64,000 nucleotides of DNA from Buttiauxella agrestis ATCC 33320 (lineage in GTDB: Bacteria > Pseudomonadota > Gammaproteobacteria > Enterobacterales > Enterobacteriaceae). Position 1 is the first letter of the stretch. Each line of letters starts with the position of its first letter. The translations under genes were made by a program, and so were the position numbers. Below the pieces are notes generated by a model. That model did no database searches, had not been told where the DNA came from, and saw only the letters and a list, made by a program, of their open reading frames with translations. The stretch spans positions 1,364,001 through 1,428,000 of the forward strand of contig JALKFA010000001.1 in NCBI GenBank assembly GCA_024169445.1, written 5' to 3'. This document shows positions 16,597 to 28,500 of the stretch, piece by piece.

Positions 16597-19500
16597 TTAC
16601 CGGCGAGTGATTGTCGGGACTGAAATGTGCTTCCCGGACGCCAAAGTTTTTCTTTCAAGGGCTGCGAGCTGTGCCGATAAAGGCTGTGCTCCCAGGGTGA
16701 TAACCGAAGGTTGTTCACCTGCTGATCGTTCCAGAGCGGGTCTTTCTTGTGCCATGGCGATGGGCGGGGTTGCGCTGCGTTCACTGTCTTGCCCGATGCC
16801 AAACGGGCCAAACGAATTCCCCAGTGAGTTTTGCCCCAGCCCGTTGCTTGCTAAACCAGGCAAGTCCCGTTGTTCACGGCTGTCGTTGTACCAGCGCGAG
16901 AACAGCACGGCCTGCTGCATCACTGGCGAACTCGCTTGTTCGATGCCGTAACCGATCGCAGCAAACTGGCTGTTGAGGCGAGTTTGCAGACCAGCGGCAT
17001 CACTTTGTAAGTCATACACTAATGGCAGAATAAACAGCCCTGGCTGGTAGCTTTGGCGGTAAGGGGTCAGCAACTCGTCGTCACGGCCAAAGATTTGCTC
17101 GCCATCACGGTCGTTGTTGTCATTGGGCATCGCGGTGACGCCATAAATGCGGATCGTCAGGCGTGCTTGGCTGGTGTCGCCATCGCTGTCGGTGATGGTG
17201 TAGACAAACACTTCGCTCAGAGTGGCGTTGGCATCCAGTGCTGCCACACGTGGATCGGCACTGTTGACCTGATAGCGCCAGTTGCCCTGGCTATCTAAAA
17301 ACAGCGTGCCGTACTGGCCGCTGCTGGTGCCGCCAATCGTCCCGGCCGCGCCAGTATTTTCTGACATCACACCCGTGACGGGGCCGTTGTCTGCGGCCCG
17401 GTCAGCACCGATGCGGTCGTCGTTAAACAGGTTACCGCTGACGTTTTGCTGGCCTTGATCCTGCAAGATTTCCGCGCTGTCATCGGTGGCGGTCGGCTGG
17501 TCGTTCACCACCGTAATGCGCAACTGCCCGACGTTGACGCCGTTCACTTCCACGGCGTAATCGTTGTGGGTGCTGATTTGGCCTGGCTGCGCCACCGCCT
17601 CGCGCAACACAAAGCGATAATCCAGATGCCCTTCGCCATCGGCTGCGCTGTAGTAAGCCAGCAGCGTGATGGTGCCGGTCACGGTTTCGATGGTGATTGG
17701 CGACAGCGGATTGAGCTGCAATAGCTGCTCGGCGGTGATTACCCGGCCCTGGAAAGTGAAGGTTTTCAGTTTATCGAGCGACAGCAAATCAAGCGTGCCG
17801 CTGACTTCCTGAGCGCCAGGGTCGAGCGGCGTCAGGCCATCTTCGCGCACCTGAATTTCCACCGACGGTGCTACCAGAATGCGCAGCGTACCGTTGGTTT
17901 CCCCAACGGCGTAACCGTCACTGACGGTGTAAGTAACCGCAGGCACGAAGCCATGCCAGTTGTTTACCGGCGTAAAGGTGTAGCTGCCATCGGCTTGCAC
18001 CGTCAGGCTGCCAATGCCCGCCAGCAGCGCGGTTTCGCCCGCGTTGTAGCGCGTACCACCCACCTGGAACACGGAGATATGCAGCGGGTCGTCGTTCAGA
18101 TCGCTGTCGTTAGTTAACAGGTTTCCGGAGATCGGCATATTTTCCTGGGTGATCACCGCTTCCGGGTTAACGATCGGCGCGAGATCGGCGACGCGCACTA
18201 CCACAGTGGCGGTTTCCAGAATGCCGCCGCTTAGCACGGTGTAGGTGTAGCTGTCGTTGCCGACATAACCCAGATTCGGCGTGTAGGTGATTTTTCCGTT
18301 TTCGACACTGACGGTGCCGTGGTTGCCCTGGCTGATGCTAACGATAGCGTTATCGTTGTTGCTGAAAGTGTCGTTTGCCAGCACATCGCTGGTCACCGAG
18401 CTGTTGCCGTTGACGGAAATCAGGTCGTTAAAGGCATCCTGAACTGGCGCGATGGTAATGCTTAGCGAGGAACTGGAAACCCCGCCGTCGTTGCCGTCAC
18501 TCATGTCGTAACTCACCACCGGCAGGGTGCCATTCCAGTCAGCGACCGGAACGAAAGTCCAGTTGCCGTTGGCGCGTAACGTCAGTACGCCCATGCCGCT
18601 TAACGTCACCACGCTGCCTGGCGCATACACGTTACCGTCAATAGTAAAACGGGTGACGTGAAGTGCCGCAGCGTCGCCAGGGTCGGCATCGGTGTCGTTA
18701 GTCAGCACGTTGCCGTGCGCCACGGTGTCTTCCGGCGTGGTGTTAATGTCCGGGTTGGCCAGTGGCGCGCTGTTGGTGATTTGCACCGTCACCGTGGTGG
18801 TTTCCAGCTTGCCGCCGCTGGTGACGGTATAGGTGAAGCTGTCGCTGCCAACAAAACCCGCCACCGGGGTGTAGACGATTTTGCCATCGACAATGGTGGC
18901 GCTGCCGTGCGCGCCGCTGCTGGTGGCGGTAATCTCACGGTCGCCATTTTCGAAACTGTCGTTGCTCAGCACGTCGATAGTGACCGGCTGCCCCGCGTGG
19001 GTGCTGGCGGAATCCGGTGCAATATCATCGACCGCTGTGATTTCCAGCGTCAGCGTGCTGCTGGCAGTGCCGCCCGTGTGGCCGTCGCTGATCTGATAGG
19101 TGATGAGCGGAATCGAGCCGTTCCAGTCGCCAACCGGCACAAATTGATAGCTGCCATCAGCGTTTAATGTCAGCTCGCCAATGCCGCTAATGGTGACGGT
19201 TTCGCCCGCCAGATGCGCCACGCTTTCACCTGGTAAGGTAAAGCTGGTGACGCGCAACGTGTCCTGCACCGACGTGTTGTTATCAGGATCGCGGTCGTTA
19301 TCCAGCACGTTGCCGGTGATTGTCGAATCTTCGTTCACCGTCTGTGTATCAGGGTTGGCGATGGGTGCGGTGTTCTCGACGGTGACAAACACCGTGGCGG
19401 TTTCTGTCACGCCGCCGCTGGTGACGGTGTAGGTGTAGCTGTCAGTACCAACAAATTCCGGCGACGGCGTATATGTCACGTTGCCGTTCGTGCCAATAGT

Positions 19501-22500
19501 GACGGTGCCGTTTTGCGCAGCGCCAACGAGGGTGACAGCGCGATCGTCATTCTCAAAATTGTCGTTGGCGAGCACGTTGATCGTCGAACTGCCTCCGGCG
19601 TGGAGAGTCGCAGTGTCATCAGCGATGTCGACCACCGGATTCACCGTAATATCTACATGCCCGACGGCGGTTGCGCCGCCGTTATCATCGGTCACGGTGT
19701 AAGTGATTTTTGGCACGTCACCGTTCCAGTCCGCCAGCGGCGTGAAGGTGTAGTGGCGGTCATACGACAGCGTAAAGGTGCCGACGCCCGGAATAATGGC
19801 GCTGGTGGTGCCAAAATTGCCGATCAGGAAATCATCGCTAATACCGTCGACATGGAATGACGTCACCCGCACTACGTCGGAATCGACATCGCTGGCAGTC
19901 AGCAAACCGCTCAACGACGTACCGTCTTCATCCATCGTCAGTTCCATATCTCTGGCGGTTGGCGCGGTGTTGGTGACTACTACCGTGACGGTGCTGGTTT
20001 CGGTAATTCCGCCGCTGGTCACCGAATAGCTAAAGGTATCGGTGCCGACAAATCCTGGCGGAGGGGTGTAGCGAATGGTGTTATTAGACAATACTTCTAC
20101 GCGCCCAAGCGTGGTGCCGTCACTGCTGGCGGTCACGGTTTTGGTGTCGTTGCTGAAGCTGTCGTTATGCAGTACGTCGATGGCGACCGGGTTATCGGCA
20201 TGCGTGGTGGCGTCGTCCGGCAGAATATCGGCCACCGGCTGGACAATAATCACCAGGTTGCGGGTGACCTGGCCGCCGTTGTTGCCATCGCTGACGGTAA
20301 AGGTGACAGGCGGTACCTGCCCGTTCCAGTCCGGCACCGGAACGAAGGTGTAAAGCCCGTCGCTGTGGATGGTCAGCGTGCCTTTTCCTTCAATCTCGAC
20401 GGACTCATCCGCCGCATAGACTACGCCGTCAATCGTGAAGTTGGTGACCGTCAGCGTGTCTGAATCGGCATCGCGCGCGCCATCCAGCAAATCGCCATTA
20501 GTAATCGTTGTATCTTCCGGGGTTCGCACTACCGAGTTGCGTGGTTCCGGCAAGGTGTTGGTCATGGTGACGGTGACGGAGGCGGTTTCTTCAATGCCGC
20601 CGCTTTTCACCGTGTAAGTAAATACATCGTCACCGACATATCCGGCATTCGGCGTGTAGACCAGTTTGTTGCCGACAAGAGTGACGGTACCATGCGCTGC
20701 CGAGAATACGGTCTGCTGGATGGCCGCATCGGAGTTGCTGAAATGGTCGTTAGCTAACACATCAATGGTCACTGGCGTACCGGCGTGGGTGGTCGCGGTA
20801 TCGTGGGTAATGTCGACCATCGGGCGCACGGTGATGTCCAGCGAGCTTTCGGTTGGCGGCACGCTGGTGTTATCGGAAACGTGGAAGGTGATGGTCGGCA
20901 CTTTGCCGTTCCAGTCTGGAACGGGCGTAAAGAGGTAACTGCCATCGGTATTTAGCGTGAAATCGCCTTTGCCGGCGATAGTCACTTTTTGCCCGGCGGC
21001 AAATGTCCCGCTGATACCGTCAATCTGGAAATCGACCACATGAAGCGGGTCGCCGTCCGGGTCAATAATCAGGTGTAAAACATCGCCGCTGGCTGGCGTG
21101 TCTTCATCGGTGACCGCGAATTGGTTGGAAGCGTCTGGCGGGGTGTTAGTCATAAAGATAAACACCGTCGCGGTTTCCGTCACTCCGCCGCTGGTCACGG
21201 TGTAGTTGTAGCGGTCGCTGCCGACAAAACCCGCATCCGGGGTATAAATCAGCTTGTTGTTTGGCCCGAGCGTCACGGTACCGTGTTGTGGCTGAGTGAA
21301 ACTGGTCACGGCTTGATCGATATTGATAAAGGTGTCATTTCCCAGCACATCGGTGGTGATCACCGTGCCAGTGTGCTCGATTTCGACATCGTTTTTCGCA
21401 TCGTCAACGGCGGCGACGTGGATACCGAGCACCGCGCTGCTGTCGCCGCCCATATTGCTATCGCTGACCACATAACTGACGGCGATGTCACCATGCCAGT
21501 CACCGCCGGGCGTATAGAGGTAACTGCCATCGGCGTTGATGAGTAAGGTGCCGTGGCTGCCCGTCAGTTTCACGGTGGTACCTGCTGCGTAAGTGTTGCC
21601 CTCAACGGTGAAATTCTTCACGGTTAAGGTATCGACTGCGCCATCGGGGTCGCTGTCATTGGTGAGCACGTTGCCGAGGGTTGATGGGCTATCTTCGTCA
21701 ATCGACAGGTTATCGGTGACGCCAGTTGGAGCCTGGTTGGTGACGTTAATCGTCACGGTCGCGGTTTCGGTGATGCCGCCGCTGACCACGGTATAGGTGT
21801 AACTGTCGGAGCCGACATACCCAGTATCTGGCGTGTAAGTCAGCACATTGTTGACTAACGTCAGCGTGCCGTGCGACGGCTGCGTCACGGCGGTCACGGT
21901 TTTATCGCCATTGCTGAAGGTGTCGTTGAGCAGTAAGTCGCTGGTGTTATTCACCAGTGGCACATTGGCGTGGGTGGTGAAGCTGTCGTTGGCGGCGTCG
22001 GTCACTGGCGTCACCGTCACGGAAAGCCTGGCGGTATTCGACCAATGTGACGTCTGGTCGCCATCTTTGGCGAAATCGAAGAAATTCACCCGCCCATTCG
22101 TTACCCCTGCGCCTGCTGACGAAGTATCGGTGGTATCCGAGGCGCGCAGTTGCAGGCCGCCACTCACCGGGCCGTTGTAATCGCCTAATGGCACAAAGCG
22201 CAGTTGCGTGGTGCTGGCGAGAACCAGCGCGTTGCTGGCGCTGACATCTGACGGGATCGTCAGCCAGTTGCTGCCATCGGTGCTGTATTCCCAGTGGCCT
22301 TTGCTGGCGTCAGTGTCGTCACCATAAATGGCGATAAACCCCAGTGCGCCGCTGGCGTTTCCACCGCCTGCAATAGCGGTCTGGTTGTCTGTGGCATCAC
22401 CATAAACTGACTGGAAAATTTGCCCGATGGTTTGTGGTGTCGGGGTGTCTTCGGCAATGGTGACGGTGGTGTCGCCAAGAGTTGGCCGGTCATTAATATT

Positions 22501-25500
22501 GGTGACCTCTGTGCTTAGCGTGATGACGGTTTCACTGTAGATCGAGGTGCCGCCATGCCCGCCTGTGGCATCAATATTAATTTGCTCGCCGTTGTCAGGC
22601 AGCGCAGGCGTGCTGGAAACATCGCCATTGGCGTTGGTTTCCACTAAACGCACACCGAGTGTTACCGGATCGCCGAAATAGTTGGCTGCCGGAACAAAAC
22701 GCAGCGAGGCACTGGCGGTAAGCACCAGGGCGTTGCTGTCGCTACGCGCCCCAACGTTCTGCCAGCTGGTACCGCCATCAAGCGAATATTGCCAGTCGCC
22801 CTGCGCGGTATTCGGCGTGTGGCTGGTAATCGCCACACCATAGAAGCTGTCTGCGCTGCTACCGCCGCCCACGCCAACGGTGCCGTCGTTATTGATGGTG
22901 TCGCGTTCATCGTTAAAGAAATCGAAGAACAGGTCGTGAATGTTGCTGCCCGCAAGCGAACTGCCGAGGGTATCTTCTTCAAGCGTCGGGATGGTGACGG
23001 ATGGCGTGCCGACCACCTCTGGCGCATCGTTCACTGCGTTGACCGTGAAGGTAAATTCACGCGTGGTGATAAGCGCAGATGGGTCATCGCCTTCTTCGTA
23101 TTCCACCTGTCCTGGGTCTTGATGCGGGTCGTTGCCACTTCCTGGCAGCGATCCCGGCCTTGAGCCGGAATTGCCGTGGTCGTTAACCGTTACCTTGACG
23201 CCGAAATTGCCGTTCCAGTCAGCCGCCGTGGCGCTGCCATCTGCGTCAGGCAGTGTGACTCTCAGCCCCGCCAGATAACTGTTAATTTGCGTGTAAGAAC
23301 CGTTGAACGTCAGCGTGTCGGTGCCTGCTCCCGTGACTGTTCCGCCGCTACCGGTGGGGGCCACAAACACAAAACCGTTCGGCAGTTTCACGGTGACCGT
23401 CATGCTCTGGCTACCCGCATCCGAATCACTGATGGTAATCGGCGGCAGCGTCACGGTGGCACTGTTTTCATCGGTATTCAGTACTGGATTTTCACCGAGC
23501 TTGATTTGTGCCGGGTCGTTAACGCTGCTCTGGAAAATGGTGCGGTAAGTGGAGGCTACGTTTTGCCCCAGCCCGCCGGGAATCGCGGCGTAAGGGCTTA
23601 TCACCGTGTTGGGGACTTGCGAGGTGCCAACACCGCCAGGACCGATGTTATCGCCGCCGTTTGCGGAGCTGGTCAGGTTGCCATTGGCATCACGCACGCG
23701 GTCATCAACAATCACTTCAACGCGGAAATACTGGTCAGCATCGTCAAGAATCGCCCCGCGCATAGTGACTTGCAGTTGCGCGAGGTAAGCGTTGATTTGC
23801 GCGACGGTACCGGTTATCACCAGCGGCGCGTTTTGCCCGTTGGAGGGCGGCGTCACGCCGTCCTGGCTGGTGTTCTGGATAAACACGCCAGAGGTGGTGT
23901 TGAGCGACGAAATGGTAATCGCCGAGTTTTGCTGATCGCGATACTGCGACACGCTCAACGGGTTGCCGTTTTCATCGGTGATGCGTACCGTCACCTGCAC
24001 GATGTCGTTTTCACCTGCCGCAATACCGCCTGCGTCCGCAACATCCGGGTCGCCAATCACAAAGCCGTCGACGTTATTGCCGCCCGGCGCGTTGTTGTCG
24101 AGCAGAATGGTGTCCGAAGGCGCGGTGATGGTTGGCGGGTCGTTCACTGGCGTAATCGTCAGCGCTATTTGCACATCGGCAGGCGGCAGGCCACCGGTGT
24201 CGCCGACGCTGGCAGTGCTGGTGTCGAGATGAACATTCAGCGTCACATCGCCTGCTGCCGCGCCGTTCTGGTCGTGGTTGGCATTCAGCGCACTTTTGTA
24301 GGTCAGGCCGTTGGTCGGGTCGTTGAGCAAGGCCTGAATTGCGCTGGCGGTGCCGGTCAAAATCAGGGTGCCGGAATTATCGCCCTGAATCGTCACGCCG
24401 TTAATTTCCAGGCTGCTGTCATTGGCAGTACCACCAATCCCCAGTTGCCCCTGGCCGACCGTCAGCGTCACCGTCACAGGTTTGCCAAAGGCGCTGGATT
24501 CCACGTCAGTAATGACGAAATCACCGCCAATCCAGGTAGCTTGATCTTCAAAGGTGTTTTTGTCGCTATCGGTGACGACCAGCGTGCCAGGGTCGTTGAC
24601 TTCCGAGGCGTTAATCGCCACCTGGTTTGCCGAAATATTGCCGTTATTGGCGGGGACGCCATCCTGATACCAGTCGTAATTGACGTTATCGACAGCGCCT
24701 GGCAGCGAGCCGGTTGCCGGGTTAGTCGGCTGGTTGACCGGCCCGCCGTTGGCTGAGCCATTGAGCTGACCATTGCCGGTACGCAAGCGGTCATCGGTAA
24801 TCACCTGCACCTGATAAACGGTGTTGCGGTCATCAGGGAAGGTGACGGTCAAACCGCTCAGCGCACTGTTGATCTGCGCGACAGTCCCGGTGATCACCAG
24901 ATAACCGCCGTCGCCGCCGGTAATCAGTGCGCCACTTGCACCATTGGCCGCCAGCCTGATGTTGTTGTATTCGCTTTGGCTGAACGCACTGCCATCGTTG
25001 TGTAGCAGGCGCACGGTGGTCTGGAGAATATTGGTCGCGCTGCTGGTGCCAGTGATATCCGGGTCGGCAACGGTAAATCCGCTGACCGCATGGGAATTGC
25101 CACCGATGTCAATTGGCCCGGAAGGGGCGGTGACAGTGGGTTTGTCGTTTGCCGGGGTAATATTAATCGCGAAATGATTAGCGGCTTGTTCTTTGTCACC
25201 ATCAGACAGCGTGAAGTCGAAACCATCGGCATTGAGGCCGTCGCCGCTGATTTCATCGCCGTCATTCAGGTAATAAATATAACCGTTGTTAATGTCGGCC
25301 TGCGTGAAGGTTGAGCCATTGCCGATGGTGCTAAAATTCACGCCGTCGCGGGAGAAAGCCAGATGCCCGTGGTCCGGTGAGTTGGTGATGGTAAATTGCA
25401 CCTGCTCAGGGCTGCTGTCGGGGTCGTAAGCCTGCAACTGCGAGCCATTGATTTGCACATAGCTGCCTTCAACCACTGTCGCCGGGTTGTTGGCCGGTTG

Positions 25501-28500
25501 GCCGCCGATATTGTTCGGTGAATCTGGCGGTACCACAATTTCCGGGCTATCCGGCGTCTGGGGGATTTTCGGCCCATCGTTGACGTTGGTGATGGTGATG
25601 CCCACCGTGGCGTTGGTCGCCGACTGCATGCCCCAGCGGTCCACCGCATAAGCCACAAAGCTGGTGCTGCGGACTTCAGATCCGTTGCTGACAAAGCGCA
25701 GGCCGCTGGTGCTGTCGTTTTTCAGCAAACTGGCATCGAGCTTTAAGGTGCCGATATCTGCATCAGTGATCGTCACCCAACTGGTGCCGTTAAAGTATTG
25801 CAGCACGCCGCCGGTCGGCAGAGTCAGGAAGGCAAACTTCAGCGCCCTGTCGCCTGTGAGATCGTTATTGTAAGCGTAGTTATTGTCGTTGCCGTTGATC
25901 GTTGGGCCATCTTCCCACGGTGAGCCGCTGTTGGCGTCATCGGGGTCGCCCAGTTGCAGCTGCGAGTTGGTGATGATCACCGTTTCGCCTTCTGCCAGCA
26001 CGGTGTTGGAAGAACCGGCAATCACCGGCGCGTCGTTCACCGGTGTGACGAACACTTTCAGTTCCGGGTTCCAGGTCACCGCCATTGGGTTGCCGGTGCT
26101 ATCGAGCGTGACTTGTCCTGCGGAAACCGAAAACTTGCCATCGAAGTGGAAGTTTTCGCCACCGTTATGGCGAACGCTGATTAATCCGTTGTTCAAATCG
26201 GCCTGGGTAAAGGTACCGAAAGCGTTGATCACCGTGTAACCGCCGTTGCCATCGCTTTTCAGGATGGTCAGGCCGGTTTGCCCGCTGCCGCTGCCCAGGA
26301 AGGTATAGACAATTTGCTCGGGCTGAACACCCGGAACCACGTAACTCATGCCCGGCGTGGCATCGCTAATATTACCGGTGCCGGAAAGGGTCAGTGAGCC
26401 GCCTTCCAGAATAATGCCATGCGCCGCGCCATTGGGGTCATCGCCAATATAGCCAGAGCTGGTACTGTCCCCAGAAGTATCCAGCGGCGGGACTTGATCC
26501 GCTGGCGGGTTGTTGGCCAGCGGCACCAGGCCAATGGTGAAGTCGAAATGGGTCAATTTGGCATCGGGACTTTCGCTGTCCCAAATCCCGCCCTGGCGCG
26601 TGAAAGTGCTGCCGTCGGCGTTCCAGCGCAGAGCGGTGGAGTGGTCGATGACGCGGAAACTAAATTTGTCGATGCCATCGATGGGCGCGTTCAAATACTG
26701 GGTATAAACCACCCGTCCTTCCACCACGTCTTCCATGGTGAAGGTGTCGCCGTTCTGCATGCGCGCGCCGTTCAGCGTCAGGTAACCGTGTGTTAGCCCG
26801 TCAACGTTAACCACAAAGCTGACGCGGTCTGGTGGGGAGTCCTCATCGATGCTGGCGAGCATTTCTGGCATCAGCACCACGCTGTCCGGCCCATCCGCCA
26901 CATCGGCGAGCAGGGTGGAATCCGGATTGAGAGCCGGGTCGTCATCCACCGGCTGGATAGTCAACGCAATCAGCGCATCGCTGCTGGCAGGTGTTGCGGT
27001 GCCGCCGCCCTGGTCGGTGACGCGCACGCCGAAGGTGTCTTGTGTAATGCCTTCTTCGCCGTTGTTTTCATAGGTCAGCAAGTTGCGGTCGTTATAACTG
27101 ATCTGCTGTCCCTGAATCACCGCCACACCATTAAAATAGAGCGTGCCGTGAGTAGGCAGCGCCGTAATCGTTAAGGTGAGTTCGCCGTCCTGGGTATCGC
27201 CACCGCCATCGGCGACAATATATTGCCCAACGTTGCCGGTGTTGGCCGCGTTGGCAGGCTGCCCTTCAAAGACAATCCCACCGCCTGAAACGGTTGGCGG
27301 CTGATTTTCAGGGGCGATTTCCAGCGTCACTTTCACAGTGTCGGAAAGATTAATTGGCGTTGCGCCGTCGTTCACTTTGGCGGTGAAACTGTCGGCGGTG
27401 TTTTGTGCGCTGCCTGTTGCAGTGTGGACATACACCAGCTTGTTATCGCGCACATCTTGCTGGGTAAATACCGAACCGACCCCCAGTCGCGTGCCGTTTA
27501 AGGTCAGATAACCGTATTGCGGCATCTCGGTCAGGCTGTAGACAATTTGCGAGGCACTTTGCGCACCCGTGGCTAATTCTGGATCCAGCGCTGCGAGCGT
27601 GGCTTCGGTAATCACGGTTCCCGCACCGTTATTTTCTGGCACGATCAAAGTGCTGTTATCCACCACCACCGGGTCGTTGGCAGGTGTGACGGTGATATGC
27701 GTCACCAGGCTGTCGTTGCCGGACAGCGTCAGGATATAAAACTGCACGTCGGTTGCGGCAGATTGCTGGCCGAGTTCGCTATCGCTGGCGGTAAATTTCA
27801 GCGCGTTAAGCCAGGCTTGCGCATCCGCCACCGAACCGACGAACTCCAGCGTTTTCCCCGTCGAGCTACCATTAACCAGATCGCCTGCGGCACCGTTGGT
27901 CAGCGTGACACTGATGGCAACTTTTTCATCACTGACATTCAGTGTTAAGCCGCTAAAGCTGCCGGTTTCCGCACCTGGGTGCAGTACGCTGGGTTCGGAA
28001 ACCACCATGTCCGGCACGCGGGTGGTCAGTTCAGGTGCCTGCAAAACGCCGTCGTAAGCCAGCTCGAGCGAACGGGTTTCAATCACCCCGGTGTGGGATT
28101 CCAGCGTCCAGTCGGCGGCTTTTAACGCGCTGCCGGTTTCGTCACTGGATGCGGCAACATCTGCGTGGGTGTAATCTGCCATACGCGTAATCAGCGTAGT
28201 GTCTTGCGCCGTGACGTTGCAGCCATACAGCAAAATATCGCCGTCAGTCGTCAGCTTTTCGCCAAGTTTTTCTAATTGCTGCTGGTACTGCGTAATGGTC
28301 TGATCGTTAAGTTTGTCGCTACCCAGGGTGATTTCATCGCTGGCACCGTGGCTGATGATATGAATCGCGGTGATATTTTTATCGTTCTTAAGCGCTTCAT
28401 TAATCTGTTCCAGCCCGGAATGTTGTGCGTCGAGCACCACCACGCGGCTGCCTTCCGGCAATTGATTTACCAGTGATTGCCAATTCTGTACATGGCTGTC

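Noticed and set aside
16597-17900. RTX-type C-terminal type I secretion signal in the giant protein
   Set aside because: No glycine/aspartate-rich nonapeptides could be found; only VCBS-like domains and an unstructured-looking tail ending TITRR.
23176-24756. 526-codon open frame on the plus strand
   Set aside because: It lies wholly antisense to the giant gene, has no ribosome site or known domain, and arises from the codon bias of the repeat-rich gene on the other strand.
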